Below, in pieces: positions 32,413 through 43,462 of a DNA stretch of 64,000 nt. The DNA comes from Telmatactis stephensoni (Eukaryota; Cnidaria; Anthozoa; Actiniaria; Isophelliidae), in assembly GCA_029948255.1 (NCBI GenBank), contig JALIZF010001813.1, positions 434,001 through 498,000 of the forward strand, given 5' to 3'. The stretch's first letter is position 1; the number at the start of each line of letters is the position of its first letter. The notes under the pieces are model-generated. The model had not been told where the DNA came from. It searched no databases and saw only the letters and a program-made list of their open reading frames with translations. Made by a program: the position numbers and the translations under genes.

Positions 32413-32543
32413 GAGTACAAACACTAAAAGTGTGCAACATAAATAGCACTAAATTATGCAAATTATATTGTTTTCTATAGTTTAATCAGTGCTATTTAGT
32501 ACTAAATTGTGAGAAGTATTGCACACTTTTAGTGTTTGTACTC
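32413..32543. mobile_element. TA-MITE copy C
   Basis: GAGTACAAACACTAAAAGTG is exactly mirrored by CACTTTTAGTGTTTGTACTC, with TA on both sides. It is 131 bp long and lies in the upstream region of the SAM-domain gene. Confidence 0.85.
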
Positions 32544-32817
32544 TATGGGTACTCAAATAAAACTAATTATCAATTTAATTTATCCATTGTTTATTTGTAT
32601 CTATATTCAAAACTGGATTTCCTGTGCTTTGGTTGTGCACGTGCTTGCGCTTGTAACACTGCGCATGTACAGGTATTTTGAGCGGGAAAATTTAGCATCT
32701 ACTCCTTCTTTCTTTGACATCTCTGTGGCGGTGGTAAGTATTTCTTTATTTGGTTGCTTTTGACTTCATTTGACCTTATAAACCCGTTTTTTATGGTTTA
32801 AGTATAGCTTATGAAAA

Positions 32818-35465
32818 ATGGAAGAAAAAGACGTCGAAGGTAAAACTCATGTGTTGTCAAAAGTGCTTTGTTTCTCATGTTCATATTTTCGCGCCGAAAT
32901 TCCAAACTCGCCGCCTTCATCTATCAATCTGTTGCGAGGTTAAATCTTACAGGAAAAAAGTTAATTCGCTCACAACAAATGAATAATATTAAACAACCTA
33001 AATATGGTTTAATTAAATCGAACATTAGTCACAGGTTTTTGTATTTTTCGATGCCTTCCGGTTAGGTTGGACACCTGAAGACGTAGAAACGTTTCTCGTG
33101 GATCGGGGATTCAAAGAAGAAGGCTCAATATTTCGAGGTAAATATCCTTCAAAACACCATTTAAAATTATTACTGATTTTGTAAACTTTTTAACTTATGT
33201 ACTTAAAGCTAAAACAACTTATAATTTTAGCCCAACAAGTGGATGGAAAAAAGCTAAAACATCTTGAAAAGATGGACCTGAAGGACATAGGCATAAATAT
33301 ACTTGGGAAAAGAAGTGACATCATGAATGAAATAAAAAAGTTACTCGACTCCAGCAAAGCTTCAGGTATCATAAGTAACTTAAATGCTTTACAGTTCTGA
33401 GTACAGAGCACAACTAGCAACACACTAACCATACTTTTGTTATTCATATTGAAAAGTGAAGTGGGGGATCAAAAAACAAACAAGCAAGCAAAAATGTTTT
33501 TAAAAAATAATTCATACAGCATGAATCCCATCTCCCCAACCTCCTCACTTTTCTAATGGTCCATTCCTTAGTGCTGTTTGTACTGTATTCCTCACGTTGT
33601 ATTATTTATTTATTTTATCTACAAATTTCAATAAATGAAGAATCAGAACAAAGTACTTCAGAACAAAGTACTACCTGGCACAAAAAAATCACAAAAGAAC
33701 TTAAAACTTCCTGGTCACAACAACAACAGAACTTGTATAAAATAAAGTAAGAGCATCAGGAGTGGGGGGGGGGGGGGGTTTGCAGGACTTTCTCACAGAT
33801 GTGCATTCATGAATGTGGTAAACTACCTGATTAACTCATCATTTAGTAACAATTAGCTATGTTCAATTTTAACTTAATTGTTTGTTTGGTCACAGAACAG
33901 CCATGGTGATAAAAGAAGCTGCTTAACTATGGCCAGGAAATCAAAAGATATACTTTAAAGCCAACGAGTTGAACAAGCTCAAAATAGAGGAGCTCGTTTC
34001 AAACTTATCTCTTACATGTACCTTTAAAGATATAGGGTTTTGAAGAGGTGAGCATGGTGACTTCCTTAATGACTGTTTGTGGAAAGGAAATTAACATTTC
34101 TGTTCAACACTTATGTGATTGCCTGATTTTCATTATATGAACCAAGCTGCAAGGAGTTGGGGTATAATGGTAGACTTTATGACCAAGCAAGTCCCTTTCA
34201 AAAAAGCAGTCTGATAGTAGATGGTTATTAATGTCATTCATGTTAACATTTTTTAGAAGCCGTCCACTCCCACATATTGCAATGGGCACAAGAGAAAAAT
34301 AGAAGACTGACAGATGGATATGATTATGAGGTAAGTAAACATTTGAGCATTTGATTTTTAACCTTGTTTAGTTAAACCACTTTTAAACATGTTTAACTGA
34401 TTGGTGTGAATGCAGCATTATGTTTTATTATTGTTTAATTTCGTGATTTCTTTAGTGGAAGATTTAGTGACTACTTTGTAAAAATTTATGTAGAGATTCT
34501 TTAGAGAATACTATTTTTTAATACAATATTTATCAAGAAAACTCAAAATTACTTATTTTAAATAGTGAGTGCAAAATTTAGCAATTTCTAGTTGGTAAAT
34601 TCTTGTTCATAATATCTCTTGATTTATTGATCATGACTGATGCAAAACAGTAAAGTGCATGCACTTAATCTGTGAAACAAATACTACTAATTACTACTAA
34701 ATAGTGTTGATTAGACAATAGCAAACAAAGGAATTACCATAATTTAGTACTATTTTATACTATAATTTATGTTTCATGGACTAGAGTGGTTTTCATAAAC
34801 CCATGAAATAAAACTTAGCTTATTAAACACTACTAAACTCTAAAGCTTTTGTTTTCTACATTGATAGCTAAAATTTGTTTCACGGATTTATGAAAATCAC
34901 TCTAAGTGCATGCACTCTATATAATCTTATTAATAGCTAGACAGTAAAGTATTGATCAATTTGTTTCTACAGAAGAAGCATGCTCCTGCAAAAAGGGCAA
35001 GACTACGTTCCAGTAGTCAATCTTGTACTAGTACTGCCACTGGTATGTACAGAATATTCTACATGTTTAAACTAGTTCTTTGTTGGAATCTGAAAACTTG
35101 TACCTTTTTTTACAGAATTAGACTCTGATGATGATGATGAAGATGATGTCCTTGGCGAAAGCACTAATTTGAACGACATAAACAAAAAAAGTGCCAAGGT
35201 TTTACTAATGGCATATTATGGGGTAAACTCCATGAGGGAAATTGGTGTAAAACAGTACCTTCTTCCTCTGGGAAAAGATTTGTGTGTCAAATGCCGATCC
35301 CTAAGTAAATATGAAATGGTTGTGAAGTTGGCAAAGAAGTTGGTTGAGAAAGAGTATGTTACTATTTCACCAGACAGTAACTTTAGAAATCTTACTAGAA
35401 CCAATGTTATGGTAACAGTTATCCCACCTTCTGAATTGTCCTCAGAGGAAGATGACACAGACTGA
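32818..35465 (+). CDS. SAM-domain protein, multi-exon
   Basis: Exons: 32818-32839 (MEEKDVE, GTAAAA donor), 33066-33137, 33231-33365, about 33641-33747, an unresolved exon between 33900 and 34040, 34257-34330, 34973-35042, 35116-35465 (TGA). Exons 1-3 join in frame to give GWTPEDVETFLVDRGFKEEG, then DGKKLKHLEKMDLKDIGINI and LGKRSDIMNEIKKLL. This is a complete SAM domain, a helical protein- or RNA-binding module. The last exon starts very acidic (ELDSDDDDEDD) and ends in a folded-looking region (KVLLMAYYGVNSMREIGVKQ) of unknown family. The joint from exon 4 onward is not clean, so the middle model is tentative. MITEs sit upstream and in the intron before 34973. Confidence 0.65.
34653..34917. 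mobile_element. TA-MITE copy D (outer), in an intron of the SAM gene
   Basis: The left TIR AAGTGCATGCACTTAATCTG and right end AGTGCATGCACTC are flanked by TA. It is closely related to copy A but lacks the copy B insertion. Its right arm is split by copy E. Confidence 0.8.
34784..34902. mobile_element. TA-MITE copy E nested in copy D
   Basis: GAGTGGTTTTCATAAACCCA is mirrored by TGGATTTATGAAAATCACTC-type sequence, flanked by TA (34782-34783 and 34903-34904). It lies within the right TIR of copy D. Confidence 0.85.
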
Positions 35466-36004
35466 CTTTCAGATGTACATGTCAAGATGTAAGTGTCAAT
35501 CAAGTAAGAACATTGGTTGAGAACATACAGTTAAACTTTAAACTTTGAAAATGTTCAAGTAAGAATCAAGTAAGAACATTGGTTGTGAATTAGTCCAGAA
35601 AGATTTTGTTTATTTACTATTTTTCCAGGTATACAGTTAAACTTTAAACTTTGGAAATGTTGTGGAACAGTAATTCCTTCTTCTGAACCATCAGATGACA
35701 CGGAATGGCTTTCAAATACTAAGTATTAAGTCTTAATAAATGTTCTAATAACTCATTATTGGATATTGTTGTCTCTATATAATTTTGCAATGATCTACCA
35801 TTTAGATTTTCCAATGTTGGATACTTTTGAAGCACTAAGGTCTCCAATAATGGAATTGTAGTGTATATGGAATAAATAAAGGAATAAACTACACAAGATT
35901 GTGGTCCGCCATGTTGTTTACTGATCTCTTGACGTGTGTACAAGAAGTGTGCCCCCGGGGGAGTATGGGAAGGAGAGGCACAGGAAACCCAACAACAATA
36001 CATA
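35466..36004. other. Downstream of the SAM gene, nothing else recognised
   Basis: Partial internal duplications: GTAAGAACATTGGTTG occurs twice (35502, 35570) and ACAGTTAAACTTTAAACTTTG twice with near identity. No gene recognised. Confidence 0.45.
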
Positions 36005-36345
36005 ACAGGAATATTAGTTTTTCAATGGTATATCACTGGTATGTTACTTGATTTTCCAATGTTGGATACCTTTTGAAGCACTAAGGTCTCCAATAATGGA
36101 ATATTAGTTTTTCAATGGTATATCACTGGTATGTTACTTGATTTTCCAATGTTGGATACCTTTTGAAGCATAAGGTCTCAAATAATGGAATATTAGTTTT
36201 TCAATGGTATATCACTGGTATGTTACTTGATTTTCCAATGTTGGATACCTTTTGAAGCATAAGGTCTCCAATAATGGAATATTAGTTTTCATTGGTATAT
36301 CACTGGTATGTTACTTGATTTTCCAATGTTGGATACTTTGTATAC
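36005..36345. repeat. Satellite, ~85-90-bp unit, about four copies
   Basis: GGAATATTAGTTTTTCAATG..GTATATCACTGGTATG..GATTTTCCAATGTTGGATAC repeats in tandem. It shares short motifs (CCAATAATGG-ATAT, ATATC..TGGTAT) with the satellite at 26714-27215. Confidence 0.85.
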
Positions 36346-37209
36346 CAATGTTGGGTCTTAAAATGGTATTCCAACAATGGTATGTGTAACGCTTTTCCAA
36401 AATCATCACTAGATACCAATGATTTCCCAATAAAGTACCAATCATTTTCCATTGAAGTTCCAATCTTGAAATCTCATTTTTTTTCCCTGTGAGTGGTAGT
36501 TATCCTTTCCTTTCCATCCTTTCCTAAATTAGTTGTATTCAAAACAAGACTATAATGAAGCGTTGTGACTGATGTTTCAGCGTCAAAAGTCAGTGGCAGA
36601 TCCAGGGGAGGGGCCTCCTGGGGGCCGGTGCCCCCTCCTTTCAGTTGGATCCAATTTTTTTCTTTTCAGAAAATCTATTTTAGAAGGAAAAACAACCCGC
36701 TTTTGCACACAATAGGCCAGAGAAAAGTCATTCTACAATTACTTTTTTGAGAGCTTGTGTGCCAAGAATAATTCACTCCCCAAAATTGGCTTTTAATCGT
36801 GATCGTGCTTCAGTCCTGCCTTGTAAATGAAATAATGATTAGTACTGAAGAAAAGAAATGTTTGGCACAAATGCAGCAGGGCATATGGAATGGCCCTAAG
36901 AATCCGAGATTGACTGTTTATTTCAAACACAATGATGAACAAATGAATGTAACATTTTAGGTATTTTATTTTATTATGGCTTTCACAGTCTATTTGTTAC
37001 ACTCAGTAGAATTCAGCTAGTTACATGTAAGAAACTCAACATTGATAAAAACTCTGCCAGATGAATTGGCTTGTACTGATTCCGATTTACACAATGGCTC
37101 CACTAGATCTTAAACATCAAAACAGATTTGCATCTCTATCAGGCCAACACATTTTCTGTTTAAACAGGACAACCCGGATAAATATTAATCAGATTAATAT
37201 TAATCTCTA
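36346..37209. other. Intergenic with transposon scraps
   Basis: 36590-36650 (GGCAGATCCAGGGGAGGGGC, then a GCCCCC-rich partner) looks like the end of a GC-rich MITE. No gene recognised. Confidence 0.35.
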
Positions 37210-37425
37210 GGATTATTATAATCCAGTAATGGATTATTATAATCCAGTAATGGATTATTATAATCCAGTAATATATTATTATAATCCAGTAATGGATTAT
37301 TATATTCCATTACTGGAGGTTGAGCCGTTTTTTAATCAATTAGGATTAATATCAATCTTGGGTAGGATTAATATTTATCTGATTAATATTAATCGCAAGA
37401 ATGATAAATATTAATCTTATTATAA
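37176..37425. repeat. AT-rich palindromic repeat with a 21-bp tandem core
   Basis: GGATTATTATAATCCAGTAAT repeats about five times (37210-37311), flanked by mirrored GATTAATATTAATC blocks. A diverged relative with the same GGACAACC..GATWRATATTAATCAG lead-in lies at 39683-40090. Confidence 0.7.
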
Positions 37426-38071
37426 TCTGGCAAATCAATAGCTAAATGACTGATCTGAAACTGTAAAATATAATGCTGAGTAATATCGATTATAGAAAGG
37501 TCCTTTAACAGCAAATGGCGATCATCATTTTCTAACACAACGCCAACATTGAAGTGTGATCATGATTGAATCAATTGAAGGGAGCCCTGATGTTGTAATA
37601 GATGACAGCGAAGATATATATATATATATATATAGATGATTTGACTTCTGCTGCAGCTTTACTATGTTTATTTAGGAGTTTAACGAGTCAGTTTTGGCAA
37701 AGGTCAAGGAAATCTGGGGAAAAGCACTCGGAATTGAGTAATTCAAAAGTATTTTCTGACAATTATTTGAAGTCCATATCTCCCTTAATAATGAGTCTCA
37801 TATTTATTCAATAGCACTCTTTTATATCTAACACCAAAAGTACAATAGTACAAATTTTAAATGTACTATGAAACCACTGAAGAAGAAAGCATTACAAGAT
37901 ACTATAAGATCAAAACAGATTACCTGCAATAGCCTTTTTAATGATGATATTGTGTCAAGGTTTTAGTCGCTAATTATTGTAACAAGAACATGGCTTTGAA
38001 TAGTATATGTACAGGCTTCATACAACTATATATGGTTAAGGACTATTACATCATTGTCAGACTGACGCATT
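37426..38071. other. Intergenic with a (TA)n run
   Basis: A (TA)10 microsatellite lies at 37614-37634. No gene recognised. Confidence 0.5.
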
Positions 38072-38287
38072 TCAAACAAGGTTTCTTGGAAGGATCAACT
38101 TTCTGAAGCAAGTAAAAGACTTGGGTCGAACTGTTTTTGGGTTCATAAGTTCGACATCTACGGCGATGGACGTTCCAGGTATAACTACATCTGTTGCTGT
38201 GCAGAATCTCAGAAAGTTAACGATAATTTCGTCACTGGAACTTAACAAATAACGCTGTAACCAACGGTAAATTTGCTGACATAACAT
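38072..38287 (-). pseudogene. HECT C-lobe-like fragment
   Basis: Reads VNFLRFCTATDVVIPGTSIA and then PKSFTCFRKLILPRN. FLRFxT...I..G...V and the S/H-T-C-F-x-x-L-x-L-P block are the end of the HECT ubiquitin-ligase fold; the Cys of TCF would be the catalytic one. Only ~60 residues are present with no N-lobe, so this is a stray exon or relic cut by the transposon at 38333. Confidence 0.5.
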
Positions 38288-38332
38288 CCTTAAGAATGCT
38301 GTCTTTGTTAACTTTCACATATGTGTTGCTCG

Positions 38333-38408
38333 CCACGACGGGCTGGCATGGGTGGTAAGATGTTTCGCGAATTTCTGTTAGTCAGGGGACTGGGGCGAGA
38401 CCGACCAG
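38333..38408 (+). repeat. Left TIR of the 3.7 kb transposon
   Basis: Inverted match to about 41995-42070. Confidence 0.88.
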
Positions 38409-38563
38409 CAAACCTACCCTTCCCTGCTATACAAATTATGTACAAAAATACTCCTCTCTACCCCACAGAGAAGGTTTTTGTAGCTAATGGCGGAACGATT
38501 CAGAGAGTCGAAGAAAAGAGCTTCAAGTTGATATATTATTATTGAAGGTATACCAGAGAAAAT

Positions 38564-41500
38564 ATGAATCTTTCGAGCGATGAAATGGAGGAATCTTCTT
38601 CTTCTTCGAATGAAAAGTAAGGCTCAGCTTTTCAATATATATTTAAAAACTGAAGACGAAAGTCAAAAATCTAAAACGACAGTCTTCTAGAGAATTTTGT
38701 AAGCTTTCCAACGAGGTATAATATGCTAAATTTGATGTTATTTTTCTGACTTTTCCCCCAAGCGATGTGTTCAAGACTCCTGAAACGATTCCTTTACAAC
38801 TGAAGAGGAAAGGACGTTTTCGCATAGACTTGTATGCAAAACGTAAAAAGCTATTCACGGATAATTATTTACAAGAAAAAATTGAAGCCACAAAGGAGGT
38901 AAAGAGGCTAAAAGCTCAAATTTCGTATTCAAAAAGGAAGGTAGGTTAACCTAAATAGCCTAATTTTGTAAGAAAATAATAATAGGAATAGCTTATAAGC
39001 TTATTTATTGCTGTTCATGGTTTTATTGTTTTGGTTAATATTAGCTTATGTCAGATTTTCCTCTTTACAATTAACTTATAGGCAAATGAAATAAAGGAAA
39101 ACCTCGATGCTAACCACCAACGCATCAAAAAAGCAAAGAAGGAAAGTATATCATTGGAAAAAAACAGTGATCAGCTTAATTTGTCAAGGGTACAGGAGTT
39201 TCGTAGGCGGAAAGTCACCATGGAGGTACTCAAACCCCTGCACTGCAACTCACAATCTGCAAGTCATAAACCTGTTATTGATGGCATGTGGTCAACAATT
39301 GTTAATGGAAGCTCCACAGAGGATTTAACATATAAATTACAACATTCTCAAATATGCATGAAGAAAATTATCCCGAAAATAATGACGGAAAAAATTAAAG
39401 AATACAACAACAGTGATGCAAACTTTACAAGGAGTATCATGCTTATGTACAAAGGGGGCATATTATCAAAGATAAAATATAAGGAGATGACAAAGACCAG
39501 ACAAGATTTTGTTGACGGAATAACCATACCAAGACCTATTGCATATGATAGGCTACAGGCATTCATCAAGGGGATAAATATGGGAACAGTGAATGACTTG
39601 CAGGTATGCTTTTACTTAAATCAATTCTTAGCTTACAGAGAAAGACAAACACATGGGAACATACATTTTGCTGTGTTTATTAACAGGACAACCATGATTG
39701 ATATTAATCAGATTAACTTAATACTTAAAATACTTATTAGAGCAATAACACTTACACCATGAAATAACTTTAGTTAGTAACTAAACAGAGACTAATAGTA
39801 GCAAAATCCTTTGTTTTCTATTGTTAGTACTATTTGTGCTTTTCTTAGCACTTGTTTCACGGTGTAAGTGTTATCGCTCTATAATCCATAGATTATTACA
39901 ATCCAGTGAATGTATCAATTATAATAATCCAGCAAAGTATAAGTATCATAATCTGTTACTGAGGTCTCAGTCATTACTTAATCCATCAGGAAAAACATCA
40001 TTTCTATTATTATCTGACTTAATGATAGAAATTTGGATTATAATAATCTATTATGGAATTATAATAATCAATCACTGGGATGTTATAAGATATTTGTGAA
40101 ATAATCACATGATTTTTTGTGCAATTTAGAATAAATTAGGACTCATAAAATTTTCAGTGTTTACAAATTGCAAGTTTTTGTTAAACACTGAAAACTTTAC
40201 TCATCCTAATTTATCCGAAATTGCACTCAAAATCAGGTGATTACCTATACAAATCAGTGTGGTCTTACAATATAGTATTTTTATAGGAATTTGCCAGCCA
40301 AGTTGGGAAGTCTGAGGTATATGGAGTCTTCCGGCCACTAGAGGGATTTCTAGTACAGCTAGCTAAAATGTATCTTACCCTAAATGAGCACAATCAACTT
40401 CTTCATTGGTTCAATGGAGAAGAGGGTAAGTTTAAGATTGCACTGGGAGCAGATGGGGCTCCATTTGGCAAGGATGAAACTGCAACTGCTTTCCTTGTCA
40501 GTTTTTTAAATGTGCTAGATGGAGTCCAAAGCTGCAATAACAACTTTATGCTAATGGGTGCCAACTGTGACGAGACTCACCCACTGATGTTTCAATACAC
40601 TAAGCATGTCTTTGCTGAAATGAAAGAAATAGAAAAAAAGTGTTTTCAAGTTCAAGGGAAAGAAGTCACCTTTGAATGTAAATTGGTTCCATGTGATCAA
40701 AAATGGTCAGCTGCTATGTCTGGAGAGCTAAATAATGCTGCAACATATTTTTCGACCTACGGTGATGTCCACACGGATAACAAAAACATAATTGGTGGCA
40801 CTCTTGGGAAAGACAGTAGTTGTACATGGAAACCTTGGAGCTATGAGGCTAGAATAAATGCTGTTAAAGCTGTGGAAGAATTCAAAAGATCAAACAAAAT
40901 ACCTATGACCACTGGCAGTGAAAACATCTTAACAAGCAATCAAAGAAAGAAGGTGACTAGTTTCATTGCTTCAAAAAAATCAAGACAAGAATTTCTGCCC
41001 TATTTGGATAGGTATGTTGATAATGTGATGCCAGAACCACTTCACAATACTAATAACGCTTGGCAGCAATGGAATCTAGATATGCTCAATACAGCAGTCT
41101 ATCTAACTCAGAAAAAGGAACTTGAGAAAGCACAAGGAAACATTGATTCCCTACCACAAAATACACCATTATCTAAGTATATGAAATGCTTAACAATCAC
41201 AATGAAAGCTGGGCGGTTGGTTAAAAACATCAAAAAATGGTTTGGAGAGAAAAATAACAAAGGCAAAGAAGTGTTTTCATACCGGTTTACTGGCAAGGAG
41301 TCTAAACTCTTCTGCTGGTATTTCATGTACTTATGCAAAGAGATGAAGAATACACCAGACATAGATAACAGTAAGCTTTGCCATGTCATGAGCCTTGCTT
41401 TTTCAGGCTTGTGTTTACGCAACAGCATCACACTTTACAGTCGTGTTCATATCACAGATGCAGAATTGATCTCCCTCAAGCACGAATGTGAGCTGTACTT

Positions 41501-42086
41501 CAACTGTCAAGTTTTGCTTCTTGGAAAGACAACTCCCACTACTTGGACAATTGGGAAGGCCATTCCATACTACGCCAGTGAGTTGCATAAAGACCTAGGA
41601 TTTGGTCTTGGCTTAAACAGTATGCAGGGGAGGGAGGCAAAGCACTCCAAGCTTGTAAATTACTGTAAGAACACAACAAGTGGGAAGAAGCTACGATGGT
41701 GGCAGGTCTTCAAGCATGAGTTCATGGATACAATATGGTTAAGACTAGCTGAACCTGAGCAGGTAACCTACCGCCGAGGCTGTGTGACAGGTAAAGAAAG
41801 CCCAAAGCCAGTGATCAAAGAGCAGTACATTCCTTCCTGTTGTAGCAAAGATACCTATTGTTACTGTGGCCTTCCATTCCCAGGTGCCAGTAAAGAATGT
41901 GAGATATGCAGCACAGGCATCTTTGGCCTAATTAAATCCAGTTGCTTATCTGGCAAGATTGAATCTGAGCTAAAAGAACAGCTACATTTGGAGAATGGTC
42001 GTTCTCGCCCCAGTCTCCTGCCTAACAGAAATTCGCGAAACATCTTACCTCCCATGCCAGCCCGTCATGGTCATAGGAACGGATAA
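38564..42086 (+). CDS. DDE-type transposase, 850 aa, four exons, unassigned superfamily
   Basis: Exons 38564-38616, 38763-38940, 39082-39603, 40287-42086; all have GT-AG borders and join in frame. Residues 1-18 are acidic/Ser-rich and 19-110 are basic and coiled-coil-like (EKIEATKEVKRLKAQ, QRIKKAKKE). A block with LMYKGGILSKIKYKEMTKTR follows. The core has candidates for catalytic acids at D307 (IALGADGAPFGK), D388 (LVPCDQKW) and E701 (SMQGREAKH), with MPEPLHNTNNAW between. A cysteine cluster (CC..CYC..CEIC) lies at about 755-795. The last ~25 residues are encoded by the terminal repeat. The frame is intact, so the copy may be recently active. I do not recognise a named superfamily. The fragment at 2353-2954 has a similar motif order. 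Confidence 0.75.
39740..39879. mobile_element. TA-MITE copy F, in intron 3 of the transposase
   Basis: GAGCAATAACACTTACACCA is mirrored by TGTAAGTGTTATCGCTC-type sequence, flanked by TA. 140 bp. Confidence 0.82.
40103..40242. mobile_element. Palindromic MITE in intron 3 of the transposase
   Basis: AATCACATGATTTTTTGTGC at the left and its inverse AATCACCTGATTTTGAGTGC at the right. The arms extend ~60 bp to the central AGTGTTT..AAACACT hairpin. Confidence 0.8.
41995..42070 (-). repeat. Right TIR of the 3.7 kb transposon, overlapping coding sequence
   Basis: The inverse of 38333-38408. It is read through by the transposase ORF, which stops at 42084-42086. Confidence 0.88.
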
Positions 42087-42269
42087 CTTACACTGTTCAC
42101 TACAATTCATTATTGTCCAGAGCAAAACAGCCTTGGTTTCAAAAGAATAAGAAGTATTTCTGCTGCTTTTTTCTTGTTTACTTGTTGTAAGAAGTCCTTG
42201 TTTTTCTCATCATCCCAGATGGCATTTATAAATCACTTACTTATTGTGTGTAATGGTGGGTGGGACAGG

Positions 42270-42695
42270 GGGGGTGCGGTGAAATAAATCCTAAATAGTT
42301 AACAACAAATAGTTTTATTTAGTGACTATTAGTCACTATCATTCAACTGGAACAACAATAGAAAGATCTTTATTAACATTGTCCATCACTTTCAATTATT
42401 GTTAAGACATAAAAACATGGTTTCCCTTGTGTATTTGCTATTGTTACTAAAGCTGTTCCAGCTGAATGATAGTGACTAGAGTGATTACACTTAACCCGTG
42501 AAATAGTTAGTAGACTACTAATTACTAGTAAACCTTATTTCCACTGTTCTCTTTTGTCTCTATTGAACTATTACACACTAAAATTCATTTAGTGTTTCAC
42601 GGGTTAAGTGTAACGACTCTAATAGTCACTAAATAAAAACTATTTGTTAGCAACTATTTAGGTTTTTTTATTTCATGGACATAGTGTAAGCACTC
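42270..42695. mobile_element. TA-MITE copy G (outer), left end truncated
   Basis: The right terminus ..TAGTGTAAGCACTC is followed by TA (42696-42697). The arms TAAATAGTT.AACAACAAATAG / CTATTTGTTAGCAACTATTTA and TAGTGACTATTAGTCACTATCATTC mirror each other. The left tip is lost in a GC-rich junction near 42270. Confidence 0.7.
42479..42619. mobile_element. TA-MITE copy H nested in copy G
   Basis: GAGTGATTACACTTAACCCG is mirrored by GGGTTAAGTGTAACGACTC, flanked by TA. The opposite arm of copy G keeps the uninterrupted TAGTGAC-TA-ATAGTCAC (as its inverse). Confidence 0.85.
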
Positions 42696-42894
42696 TATGG
42701 GAAAACAAAGATGATATTATTATCATTATTATAATAATCATGTTGGAATTTACAAAGACTAAACACTGATTCCCTGGGGGGGCTGTATAAAAACAATCTT
42801 TATTTCAAAATTTAAGTCAAATATAATTAGAACAAATGTCAAACCATAAAATACAATCAAAAAGATACTAACAAATAGTGACTATTTGTGACTA

Positions 42895-43029
42895 AGGCCT
42901 AGTTCAAACGTCGAATCTCACATGTGCTGAAATCAATGCAGATTAGTCAAATCTTTTGTTTCTACTCATTATCATCTCATTTGCATTGCATTCGACACAT
43001 GTGAGATGCGACGTTTGAACTAGGCCTTA
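42895..43029. mobile_element. MITE with AAGGCCTAGTTCAAACG ends
   Basis: AGGCCTAGTTCAAACGTCG is mirrored by CGACGTTTGAACTAGGCCT, and TCTCACATGTG by CACATGTGAGA. About 135 bp. The ends resemble hAT-type MITEs. Confidence 0.85.
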
Positions 43030-43462
43030 TTGTTGCTAACATTTAAATGAAACAATCAATAAAACAAAAAAATGTCTCTTGTGTAATACTCTTTGGTCTC
43101 AAGATGTTCTTGTTCAATGATAGAACCTATTTGTCACAAAAAAGTCACTATTTGTTAGTACTTTATTGAATTTTATTTCATGTTTTAACTGCATTTGCTA
43201 TAACTGTTTGAAAATCAAATAATGCTTCTTCTCTAACAACAATGTAAAATTATATTTAGCTCATTTAAGCATAGTTAAGCTTATAAACAGTGTATTAAGT
43301 TATCAGTCTGGAAAAAAAATAAAAAATATAGCAACATTTCTCTTCTTTACACATGTATAATGTCAATTTAATATAAATTTGAAAGCTTACCACATAAAGA
43401 GTCCACTCAAAGTATAATCTTGAGAATACCATTTCTACAGATAAATCTGATTACAATGTACA
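43030..43462. other. Intergenic, AT-rich
   Basis: Likely 3' flank of the minus-strand gene at 43463. No other feature. Confidence 0.45.

Larger units (their letters stand above)
38333..42070 (+). mobile_element. Nearly complete TIR DNA transposon, 3.7 kb
   Basis: The left end CCACGACGGGCTGGCATGGG and the inverted right end CCATGACGGGCTGGCATGGG begin TIRs of ~75 bp with about 90 percent identity (through GGTAAGATGTTTCGCGAATT and GGGGCGAGA). No convincing target-site duplication is seen. It contains one spliced plus-strand transposase gene and two later insertions in intron 3 (39740-39879 and 40103-40242). Confidence 0.85.
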
